64,000 nt of DNA from Cryptomeria japonica. Taxonomy: Eukaryota > Streptophyta > Pinopsida > Cupressales > Cupressaceae. The notes below the pieces were generated by a model. That model was given only the letters and a program-made list of their open reading frames with translations. It searched no databases and had not been told where the DNA came from. Positions 48,201-60,200 of this stretch are shown here, one piece after another; the stretch's first letter is position 1; every line of letters begins with the position of its first letter. The stretch is from positions 3,845,501-3,909,500 of the forward strand of contig NC_081414.1 of the NCBI RefSeq assembly GCF_030272615.1, written 5' to 3'. Position numbers and translations under genes: made by a program.

Positions 48201-51200
48201 ACTTAGGAATCTTATAATTCTTTAGGGTTTTCTCCTTTAGGGTTTCGAGTATCCTCTTATAAGGATTCTCTCTTTGTATTTTCATAACTACTATAATTAT
48301 TAAATTGCATTCTTGTTGCACAATCAATATGACTCCTCTTTTCTGGATCTCTGAATTCTGACCTCCATAGCCTTTTTGCTTCTCTCTTTCTGTGACAGGT
48401 TTGCATGCAAGTGATCTTTGGGAGCTGTAGAGTTGATTTTTCCTCAACTCCAATATGATATCAGAGCTCCAGATCTGCATGCCCCTGTTCTCTTCATGAG
48501 AGATTTTGGGCCTTGTTCTTCAGATCTGTGCATTCGGGGGTTTGTGCAGTTGTTTTTTTTCCATTTCTAGGGGTAGCTGATTTTTTTGGTACATTTTGGT
48601 GCCAAAAGGACCTCACGGTTGGATTCAGGAGGTTATTTCCACGAATTTTGATATATAATTCGACCTATCTCGGTGACAAGGGCATTTGGGCCATGATTTT
48701 TTCATTGGCATGCTTTACGAGGCACAAAAATCCGTATGGCTGTACCTGCAAATGCGTCAGAAAATTTTCGTCAAATAAAAATATATATATATATATATAT
48801 ATTTTATTATTTTTATTTTTTTTACCCTCTTTATGCCCTACAAGAGGGGTTCTTTTTCTTTTGGCCGTAACTTGATCATATGAAGACATTTTTTCAAAAA
48901 CTATATATCGTCGAAAAGCTCTTTTCAAGCTCTTTCAAATCTAGAGGTTTGATCTTCTGATTTTTCTTTTTTGATGGTGTTTTTTGTTGTCAAAGCCAAA
49001 AGTTCTTTTTTGCACTCCGAGAGACATAACTTGAGCATCCGAACTCCATTTTTTGAAAACTTTAGATTGTTGGAAAGCTTGTTCTATGCACTTTCTATTC
49101 ATATGAGTTTTCTTTCCAGATTCTGCTCCAGGTATATTTTATTCAGTTTTTTTGTTTTTCAACACTCTAGTGAATATCTTGGATGTTTCAAGTCCTGGGA
49201 TCTCTTTCTTTGAGTAGGATGTCTCGTCTTTGGCTGTTTTTTCTGTTTCCAGTCTTCTGTCTCTTCTGATCATTGTAGCAATTTATTTATGCAAACGCAC
49301 TGAGATAAAGTGCCAGCATGCATTGTATACTTGGGATCTTGCACATCTTGTGCCTTATTGTACATGCACTACTTATAAAGTGCCATGGGAGGGTTGATGT
49401 TTGCCTTCTACCTTTGTCATGTGAGTGTTCCTTCCACAATATTAGCCTCATGATGTGTGTCAAGTGAGTGTTCCTTCCACAACACTATGTACTTTCTCTG
49501 CACCTTCGATGTTCTTGGTTCTTCGTCATGCAGTTCTTGTTGGCCGTTTTTTTCAGTGTACCTGTCTCTATCCCTTTTCAGCATTATGGGGAGGTTTGTC
49601 CTGTTGGTTCTAATGCTTCCTTGGTTCGATTGATCAGCTCTTCAGGCTTTGGTGTTTTCATGCCATCTGTATCTTCGAGTTCAGTTGTTTGCCTTTGTTT
49701 GCCATCTGATTCGAGTAGTGTCATTTGAGGGCACTCATGCAGATTACAGTCTTCTCTACCTGGTCATGTTCTATTTCAGTGGATATTCTTCAGATCAGCA
49801 GTTACTCTTCGACAGTGTTTGCAACTATTTCATGCTTCAGTGGTGTTCTTCATGCTCTGTTTTTTTGTTCCTATCTTCTAGAACACTCTTGTTTGTGTTG
49901 AGACATGGACCAGCTAGGACTCGAACCTCGGACCTTCCATACATTGCTGGAGTGCTCTACCACTAAACTGTTGGCCCCTCTTGGACCAGTCCATCATCGA
50001 TCCGAGTGTAGCTTATTTCCAACACCAACACCCCCCTTTAAGCCACATCTCTCGTGTGCTTGGGGCTCCTAGCCTGAACCTGGCTTTGATACCATGTTGA
50101 GACATGGACCAGCTAGGACTCGAACCTAGGATCTTCCATACACTGCTGGAGTGCTCTACCACTGAGCTACTAGCCCTTCTTGGACTAGTCCATCGTCGGT
50201 CCAGGTGTGGCTTATTTCCAACACCAACAGTTTGGAGGCTTCTTAGTCCTTCACTTGAGCTTGTTAGATTTAGTACTTTCAGATTAGATAACACTTAGAA
50301 AATTAGAATTGTTGATATCTAGGTTTAATTAGATTTATTGTTTTCAGATTTAAGCATAGAAACAGAAAATGAATGCATAAAGACAAGACAAAGATACCCT
50401 AGGAAAACCTCCTAGAAGGAAAAACCCAGCCTGAAAAGATCCACAGATCTGATTATGGTTTTGAATTCAACTGATGATTACACACTTATCTGGAGTATAG
50501 ATGTTGCAGTCACAAAGGGAGATGACATAGAGCCTTCACAATTAGTTTGCTAATGGAGGTCATGAATTGCAGTTCTTCTAATCTGACTGGCTGTATGTAA
50601 CAATGGTAGCAGCAACCCTTCTATGGAGTTCTTTATCTCTTGAAGATGATCTGCTGCCTTTCTTAAGTTCGCTGTCTTCTGTTGCTAATCTGCACACCTC
50701 TTAGTATAGTTCGCTGTAAGTTAATTGACTTGAATATCAATTTCGCTTCCTCAGAATATTTTGCACATATCAATTTTGCTTCCTTAAAATATTTCACACC
50801 TTATTGCAAAGGACTGAATTGAATTGATGTTGTGTGAAGTGTAGGCTTTATTTATAGGAGTAGCTAACTTCTTAATCATGTCAGCCTTCTTGCAATTAAC
50901 ATATTAATTCATTTAATTCCTTTTAACCGAAATGGATAGGGTCGGCCCTATCAAGGAGGCGTGGTGAGTTTGGATGTGGCATGAAGACTTTTGGTGGAGC
51001 CGAGAGGTATGGGGCATGGCCCTATATATAGGAGAAGGAGCTGGCCCCCTTTGGCGGATTCCAATGTTGCCCAAGGCAATAGGAATCCGCCAGGCCCTAA
51101 TTATAACCAACACTCCCTCTTAATTAGGGCAGAGAATCATAACCATAATCTTTCGTCTTGCACACAAGCATAGACTGGATCCACCTTGCATTGCCCGCAG

Positions 51201-54200
51201 AGAGTGGAGAGGATCTTTTTATACCATCTTACATTGCCCGCAGAGGATGGTTTAAGAATTACACTTCTCCCTGAGAAGTTTACAATACCACCTTGCATTG
51301 CCCGCAGAGGGTGTTTAACATTTACAATACCATCTTACATTGCCCGCAGAGGATGGTTAATAATTATACTTCTCCCTGAGAAGTTTACAATACCACCTTA
51401 CATTGCCCGCAGAGGGTGGTTAACATTTACAATACCATCTTACAATGCCCGTAGAGGATGGTTAATGATTATACTTCTCCCTCAGAAGTTTACAATACCA
51501 CCTTACATTGCCCGCAGAGGGTGGTTTTATACAATACAAAGTATCACTGAAATTGAGACTCCCTCTCAATTGGAGTTTCATTTTCCACAATACCAAGTTT
51601 ATCCCTGAAGTACACAAACTTCACTTTGGATAGAGGCTTGGTAAGAATATCTGCAACTTGCTCATCAGTGCTGACATACTTCAGCTGAATAGCACCTCTT
51701 TGCACCATATCCCGAATGAAATGATAATGGGTTTCCACATGTTTTGACCTGTCATGAAACACTGGATTGATAGACATTTTAATACAACTCTGGTTATCAC
51801 AGTGAATAACTATAGGATCCCATGGCTGACCAAACAGCCCAGCAAGAAGCTTACGAAGCCACACTGCTTCTCTGGAGGCTACACTTGCTGCAATATACTC
51901 GACTTCAGCAGTACTCAATGCCACTGAGGATTGTTTTCTGCAAGCCCAAGGGATCACTGCAGAACCCAAGCTAAAACAAATACCGGAGGTGCTTTTCCTG
52001 TCTTTGACGCTTCCAGCCCAGTCTGCATCAGAATAACCTTCCAAGGTTATTGGAGTGTTAAGTGGATACTTCAGCCCAAAACCAATTGTGCCTCGCAAGT
52101 ATCTTAGGATATGCTTGGCTGCAACAAAGTGAACATGCTTGGGCAAGCTCATGAACTGGCTGAGAGCATTCACAGCAAAACATATGTCTGGTCTAGTGTT
52201 AACTGGATACATCAGTGATCCAATCAATTGTCAGTACTCGGATGGATCTGCAAATTCAGAGTTAGTTGTAGAAACACTTAACTTCTTTAAGTTAGATTCC
52301 ATAAGAGTAGACATTGGTTTACAATCCATCATTCTAAATCTTTTCAAAATGTCAATAGTATACTTTCCTTGACTTAGAAAAATTTCGTTAGATCTTTGCC
52401 ATACTTCTAAACCTAGGAAATAATGCATTAGACCTAAATCTTTCATTTCAAATTCTGAAGCTAGTTCTTTCTTGCATCTAATAATAAGTTCATCTTTACC
52501 AGTAAGAAATAAGTCATCCACATAAAGAACTAGAATTAGCATTTCATCATTGGCTACTTTAAAGTAAATGTTAGAGTCAGCATCATTTTTACAAAAGCCT
52601 AGACTTAGCAAATATTTATCAATTCTTTCAGACCAAGCACGAGGAGCTTGTTTAAGATCATATAGAGCTTTCTTTAACCTGCACACATAGGTTAATCTAT
52701 CCTGAATCTCATATCCCTCAGGTTGCTCAATATAGACTTCTTCCTCAATGACACCATTGAGGAAGGCAGTCTTAACATCCATCTGATGTCGTTTCCAACC
52801 CTTAGCAGCAGCAATAGCAATTATCGTTCTAATGGAAGTATATCTAGCAACAATAGCAAATGTTTCTTCATAGTCTATGCCTTCCTTTTGGGAAAAGCCA
52901 CGCACTACAAATCTAGCCTTATATTTTTCAATACTACCATCGGCATTATGTTTAATTTTAAATAACCATTTAGAGGAAACAACAGATTTACCTTTGGGTC
53001 TGGGCACAATGTCCCATACATCGTTCTTGATGATTGACTGATATTCTTCATCCATAGCAAGCTTCCAGGCATGATGACTTAAGGCTTCTTCAACATTGCA
53101 AAGTTCAGTTTCAATGAGATTACACATTAAAGAAACGTAGTTGGAAAATACCTGAAGTCTCTTAGTTTCACGGAAGGTGCCACTTGGAGCAGCAAATCTT
53201 TCAGCTTCTTGAATGGTGTTTCTTACCCAAAGTGGCCTCTTTTTGGTAACGACAATGTCACTAAGAATATCAGTGGGATTCATGGGTTCTGGAGGATCAT
53301 CATGATCATCTTGAGGTGGAGGTTCAACTTGCTCCCTCTGAATCTCAGGGTTAGTATCAACATTTATATTTTGATTATCATTAGATTCATCAATAACACA
53401 AGAACCTTTCGATTTCTTAGAAGCAATGTCTTCTTCAAATGTAACATCCCTACTTACCTCAACATACCTTTGACCTGGGATGTAAATCCCGAATGCCTTG
53501 GAGGATTCACTGTATCCGACTAGCATGCCTTTCTTTCCGAAGGGTTCCAACTTTGATCGCTTTTCCTTGGGCACATGAACATAGATGGGACTTCCAAAGA
53601 TTCTGAGGTGACTAATGTCTGGTTTGGATCCCGTGAAGGCTTCTTCCGGGGTCATGTTCTTTAGAGCACGATGAGGACATCTATTTTGGATATACACTGT
53701 TGTTCTAGAAGCCTCAACCCATAGAAAGGTCTGCAAGTCTTGATCGTGGATCATAGCCTTTGCAGCCTCTACAATGGTCCTATTCTTCCTTTCAGCAACA
53801 CCATTTTGTTGAGGATTGTATGGAACACAAAACTCCCTCTTAATTCCTGACTCAACACAAAAATCATAAAAGCTACCGGAGGTGTACTGTACACCTCCAT
53901 TGTCAGATCTTAAACATTTAATTCTTTTACCAGAGGAGTTTTCAGTTAATGCTTTAAACTCCTTAAATTTACTTAAGACTTCATCAGATTCTTTAGATTT
54001 CAAGAAGTAGATCCAAGTTTTCCTAGAGAAATCATCTATGAAGATTACATAATAAAAAAATCCACTAGGAGATGCTATAGACATAGGACCACATAAACCA
54101 GAGTGAACAAGTTCTAGTTTGTCTTTAGCTCTATTTTCACTTTTATGAAATGGACTTTTAACATTCTTGCCAATAGCACAACCTTTACAAGTGTTATCAT

Positions 54201-57200
54201 GAACTTGATTGAGTTTAGGCATACCTTTGACTATCCTTTCAAGAGAAGGAAGAGCTTGATAATGTAGATGTCCAAGTCTTCTATACCATAACTCACAGGA
54301 TTCCGAAGCCTCATTAATGATGGCTTGAATAGGGTTAGTAGAGAGCTTATAAAGACTATCATATCTATGACCAATTATACGAGCAGATTTAAAACTAGCT
54401 TTCTTAGACCAAACAAGAACTTTTCCCTCAGAAAATGCAATTTGATAACCTTTATCTTCTAGAGCAGAAATGGAAATTAGGTTTCTTTTAATTCCGAGAA
54501 CAAACAATATATCACTGAGATGCAAGGAAATACCAGAATCTAAATTTAGAGAAGTAGAGCCAGAACCTCTTACTGAATAACGAGTGTCATCACCAATTAC
54601 CACGTGAAGGCTGGTATCCTTTTCTACTAGGCCTAAAAGGTGATCACAGTAACCTGTGATGTATCTGGAGGCACCACTGTCAATCAACCATGTATTGCTA
54701 TCTGAGGGAACACTGCTAGATAGAGCGGAGATGAATAAGAAGTCATCATTTTGTTCTGAGACTTCATTTAAGATTGCTTCACTTTGGTTAGGGTTATTTT
54801 GACATTCCTTAGCATAGTGACCAAATTTGTCACATCTAAAACATCGCACACGCGAAGTATCTCTTGGTTTCTTCCAAGGGTGTTGGGAACTAAATGGTTT
54901 GAATTCCCTATTTCTTTTATGATAAGGTTGCTTCCAATTTCCCCCTTTCTTGCATTGAGCTGCAAGCATGTGATGATCATCTACATGGGGGGTCTTGGTT
55001 TGACCTCTTGTGATGAGGCGAGACTCTTCTTGGATGCAATCATTCTTAAGGCGATCAAGGGTAGGTAACTCAGACCTGCCACTTATGGTTTGGATAAATG
55101 ACTCCCATGAGTGAGGTAGACCATTAAGGGCAATCATGACAAGGTCTTTGTCTTCCATGTTATGGCCAATTAAACCTAGCTGATTCTTTAGTTCTGAAAT
55201 TCTCATAAAGTAGGAAATAACAGAATCTTCTTTAGCCATTTTGATATTAAGTAGTTGTTGTCTTAAAGTAATTGCCCTACTGAGATTGTTAACTTCATAT
55301 GTACCTTGTAGATGACTGAACATTTCCCTTGCAGTGGTAAATGAGGCAATAGAGGTGACGAGGTGGTCTTTGACTAAATCAATGAGAATCTTCCTGGCCT
55401 TGACAGCATCCTTTTTGAATTGTTTTAACTCAGCTGCATCCGTAGGCTCAGTTAGCTCTTTCGCTTCTATGAATTGGAGAAGATCTTATTCCTCAAGAGC
55501 CAACTTGATTCGAACTTTCCATGCAATAAAATTTAGATTCCCATCAAGCCTATCTTCAACTTTCAGCCCCATTGACCTGACCTGCAAATGCGACAACAAT
55601 CTGGAAATAAAAGAGTACTGAATTCTAAATCTGAAGTTTGATCTAACCTAAAGCTCTGATACCATGTTAGATTTAGTACTTTCAGATTAGATAACACTTA
55701 GAAAATTAGAATTGTTGATAACTAGGTTTAATTAGATTTATTGTTTTCAGATTTAAGCATAGAAACAGAAAATGAATGCATAAAGACAAGACAAAGATAC
55801 CCTGGGAAAACCTCCTAGGAGGAAAAACCCAGCCGGAAAAGATCCACAAATCTGATTATGGTTTTGAATTCAACTGATGATTACACACTTATCTGGAGTA
55901 TAGATGTTGCAGTCACAAAGGGAGATGACATAGAGCCTTCACAATTAGTTTGCTAATGGAGGTCATGAATTGCAGTTCTTCTAATCTGACTGGTTGTATG
56001 TAACAATGGTAGCAGCAACCCTTCTATGGAGTTCTTTATCTCTTGAAGATGATCTGCTGCCTTGCTTAAGTTCGCTCTCTTTTGTTGCTGATCTGCACAC
56101 CTCTTGGTATAGTTCGTTGTAAGTTAATATTTCGCACATATCAATTTCGCTTCCTTAGAATATTTCGCACCTTATTGCAAAGGACTGAATTGAATTGATG
56201 TTGTGTGAAGTGTAGGCTTTATTTATAGGAGTAGCTAACTTCTTAATCATGTCGGCCTTCTTGCAATTAACATATTAATTCATTTAATTCCTTTTAACCG
56301 AAATGGATAGGGTCGGCCCTATCAAGGAGGCGTGGTGAGTTTGGATGTGGCGTGAAGACTTTTGGTGGAGCCGAGAGGTATGGGGCCTGGCCCTATATAT
56401 AGGAGAGGGAGTTGGCCCCCTTTGGCGGATTCCAATGTTGCCCAAGGCAATAGGAATCCGCTAGGCCCTAATTATAACCAACAGAGCTTTCATCTCTTCT
56501 TGGAGGGGTTTTGTTCCCACAGGGTTTTCTCCTTTTTCTCCACTTTACAGAGATTTTATTGTACTTGGGTACCTCATTTGGCTTAGTTGTCGGGACCCAT
56601 TGTTGCTTTCCTGCATTTTTTACATGTTTTTTTAGTCCTTAGTTGTTTTTTAGCTACTCCCTAAGTTCATCTTAAGGGGGGGTGTTAGAGTAATCTTTTA
56701 TTAACTAATAATTATTTATTTAATTATTAGTCTATTATACTCTATGCTTAAGCTAAACTTAGGAATCTTATAATTCTTTAAGGTTTTCTCCTTTAAAGTT
56801 TCGAGTATCCTCTTATAAGGATTCTCTCTTTTTATTTTCATTACAACTATAATTATTGAATTGCATTCTTGTTGCACAATCAATATGACTCCTCTTTTCT
56901 GGATCTTTGAATTCTGGCCTCCATAGCCTTTTTGCTTCTCTCCTTCTGTGACAAGTTTGCATGCAGGTGATCTTTGGAAGCTGTATAGTTGATTTTTCCT
57001 CAACTCCAATAATTATTTTGGACATAATGTTGTGCATTCTTTGTGATTTCCATCAATTCAATTATCATCTGTGTTGTCAACTTTACTGCTATCTACCTTT
57101 ACACGATAACAGGCATGTTGGGCATTCAAATCTAGGAGTTATCACACTAGTGTGCCTTTCAGTTAGGAATACATCAGAAAAATATCATAAATGAATATAT

Positions 57201-60200
57201 GCTGCATCAACATGCATTCCAGTCAATGGGGTCGTGCTCAGATGGCAAGGCCATAGGATTCTCAAGATGGAGATCCATGTTTGTATCCCCAAAGTGACAT
57301 CTTAAGTTGGAATTCCAAGTGGTAGCTCTTGGACTTCCATTGTGGCTTCTAAGTTGAATAAAGCTGATTAAGTTGAATATGTTGAAGGGAAGAAGGTCCC
57401 CTTTGTGGCCTCCACTGGTGTGGAGCCAGTCTAAATAATCCCTATTTCATGATAAAAAAAAATCAACATGCATTCTTAAAATATAGGGTATAGCAATAGC
57501 CTTTGTATTTAACCTTCTCTCTTATTAACAGACAAGGAGCAATTTCCATAGAATTTACAATAAGAGTAAAGAGCTTTTCATGTAATGAATTGTGTAACTT
57601 TACAAGTTATTAGAAAAGCAAGGTATATAATTCACAATCACTACAACTGTCAAGTTTGTGATATCTTAGAAATACAATCCAAAGCAACTAACAGTGACTA
57701 TCTAGGACTAGTTTTGTGAAGTGCCCTGACAACATGAAATTCTTAAACTATTGAAATAGTAACTAGGTCTATATGAAAGATGAAAAGACATGCTAGAAAG
57801 AAAAAATTTGTGTGACAAAACTGCTAAAAAATGAAATACTGTATGCAGAATATTTGAAGTAGATTAACTAGACAGACACTGCATATGTATTTAGGATCTT
57901 TTGGCAGAGGTGCACATTTTTCAACCTATATCAACTCAGACTTTTGATGTGGGAATGTGTGAGGGTGGGTGAATGTATGGGAACATTGACAGAAACATTG
58001 TTACAAATAAGTAACTCATAATAAGAAGAGACTTTACAGAAAGTGAACCATCTATACAAAATTACTAAAGTTGGTTTACAAACTTAGTATTGTAGCTATT
58101 TCAAATAGAACATTATATAATAAATGAAGATTTCTAAATCCAATTTTACATTTAGGCTAGGTTTCAAATTCTTAATTCATTTAACAGCAACTATTAGAGT
58201 GGCAGGCCATGATTTTTGTTGAATGACAAGAAATATGTGAATGTTGTACAGTCACTGTTGATAAAATCTGTTCTCTTTAAAAAATAATCCAAGAAGAGAT
58301 GAAAAGATAGATTGATTGCAATGGACAAGGCATGCTAAACAGAGTTATAAAGGAACCAAACCTAATTTAACCAACGCCTGGGTGACTTCATTATTTTGTC
58401 TAGGCATTATTTGAAATTTTAGACAAATGAGTTTCTGGGTTGCTTATATGATATTTATTTTTAAATTCCACATCTGGGCATCCATCCTCCTGCTTCTTTC
58501 TTCATTCCCCACCACCTCACCAACAATAGTTCAAGCAGGTTCATTATTGATCTTTCCAGAAGAATCATATTAATCTTTATTTAACAAAAGTATCATAAGT
58601 AGTATGACATTTAATTATAATTATTAATTACGGTTGAATATCTGAAATAGGTACATATTTAGAAAATACTAAATATTCATCTTTAATTGACTTCTATGCT
58701 TGTAATAGAGTATTCCAGCTTGAAGACACAAAGAAAATATTCAAAAGCAAAACTTTAAACCATTTTTCAGATTAATGTTATCTAATGGTGCAGAAACCCT
58801 GGCCAAAACCAAACCAGTCCAAACTGGGTTCTGATCACAGTACCGGCCCTGCCTGGGTTCCCTCAGCAACCTGCCCAGTATTCAAGTGATGCCCTGCTAT
58901 AGGTATGAAAGAACCAATAGTGAGGGTGCTTTAAACTTTTTGTCTGTCAAGTGTTTGCACTTTGCAACTCCAATATGCATAAATTTTAAACTATCTGCTG
59001 ATTTATTTAGTTGTTTTGCTCCTGACAACCATTTAAGCAAGAAGACCTATATGATTATCTGCAATAATGGTGAAATTTTGTTTAGAAGCTCCCTGTAATG
59101 AACTTTTGCATGTGGCATCTGTCAATCCACTGTTAAAATCTATTTGCTGCTTGCCATGACAAATGCCATTTTGACTCCAACTCTAACGGGTTTGTAATCT
59201 CTATCAACAGGATGTAATGCACCATGCATCTTTGGATAATGAGTCAAATGCAGATGCGTTACTATAAACTATTTTGATTTATCTTTGACATTTCACAATC
59301 GACATTGATTTATAAATTATCAGCTGTGTTATGTATTTAATTTTGAATATTTTGTGCAAAACAATGTATATTATAATATTTATACATCTTATTAATTAAC
59401 AGCCGAACCCAGCAGTGCCAAACCTGGGGGAAAAAGTTCAGCAAACTCCCAAACCCAAACTCAAACCGGCAACATAGAGAAAAAAAAAAGTATTGATCTT
59501 CTTTATTGTGCATACCTGCCAAAGCAGTCTTCTTTTAATAATTATTAACTTATAACATCTTGTACTAATTATCCAAACAAGCAGATAAAACCTAGTTGAA
59601 AGTTTGAAATTACCATGCAGGTGAGCATTAAACTTTATGGTAATATTAAAAAATTGAACACAAGTTTTTTTTAACTCGTACAGGGTGTTCCAGCATATAA
59701 AGTAGGGCAGTATAAAAGAGTTAATACATAAAAATCATATAAAGTTTGCTTCATTGTTCCACCAAATTCCATTACTCTGCCTTGTCTTTTAAGCTTTCTA
59801 GACAAAAAGTTGATGACAAGGATTATCCACTACATGCCCCTAGGTTAATAAAGTTCTGTAAGGGCCACCACGCCTCATGTTTCATAAATTCTCCATCCAT
59901 GAGACAGCTTGATACACCATCAAACGCAGCAAGGGGAGGCATATTGGCTGGGAATGCAAGTACCTGATGTTGCTTCAACTCCTTGTTTTCTGAGGCATTA
60001 CAGTATAATAATAAATCAATATCAACTTCATGTTGAATAATATAAATACTGATGAGGTTACTAGAGGGAATGCAATGAGATTGAATCTGAGGTAGCCAGA
60101 GTATCGCCACTAAAACAGATCCATCTCAACATGGATCTAAATATACCGACAGGCATCAGAAAGACTTGATATGTTGAAATGAATCTGATATATGCCAACA

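Larger units (their letters stand above)
49891..50234 (-). mobile_element. TRIM element with tRNA-like LTRs
   Basis: Element 49896-50229 (334 bp) flanked by GTTTG on both sides. Both LTRs are 135 bp (49896-50030 and 50095-50229), starting TGTTGAGACATGG and ending CCAACACCAACA on the plus strand. The 64-bp interior holds only a polypurine tract (minus TAAAGGGGGG) next to the left LTR and a primer-binding site (minus TGGTATCAAAGCC) next to the right one. It is therefore a terminal-repeat retrotransposon in miniature on the minus strand, without coding capacity. Each LTR contains a tRNA-like sequence. Confidence 0.85.
50262..56483 (-). mobile_element. Near-intact Ty1/Copia retrotransposon
   Basis: 6222 bp on the minus strand, with LTRs 50262-51112 (3') and 55665-56483 (5') and a perfect GAGCT duplication. 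The primer-binding site TGGTATCAGAGC (minus, 55664-55653) abuts the 5' LTR, and the polypurine tract AAGAGGGAG (minus) abuts the 3' LTR. The two LTRs are very similar; the main difference is a deletion of about 30 bp in the 5' LTR near 56125. The polyprotein frame is open except for two stop codons. This is the youngest-looking LTR element in the window. It sits inside the LARD-like element. Confidence 0.92.
48122..57016 (+). mobile_element. Non-coding LTR element (LARD-like), host of two nested elements
   Basis: LTRs 48127-48455 and 56683-57011, 329 bp each, are nearly identical and flanked by ATTAT (48122-48126 and 57012-57016). The primer-binding site TGATATCAGAGC (48456-48467) follows the left LTR and the polypurine tract TTAAGGGGGGG directly precedes the right one, so it is on the plus strand. 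Without the nested Copia (50262-56483 and one GAGCT) the internal region is about 2.0 kb and has no gag or pol motif. It must have moved with enzymes from another element. Confidence 0.8.

Noticed and set aside
50105-50176. Functional tRNA gene
   Set aside because: It lies within an LTR, is duplicated in the other LTR with D-arm damage, and has an irregular anticodon arm.
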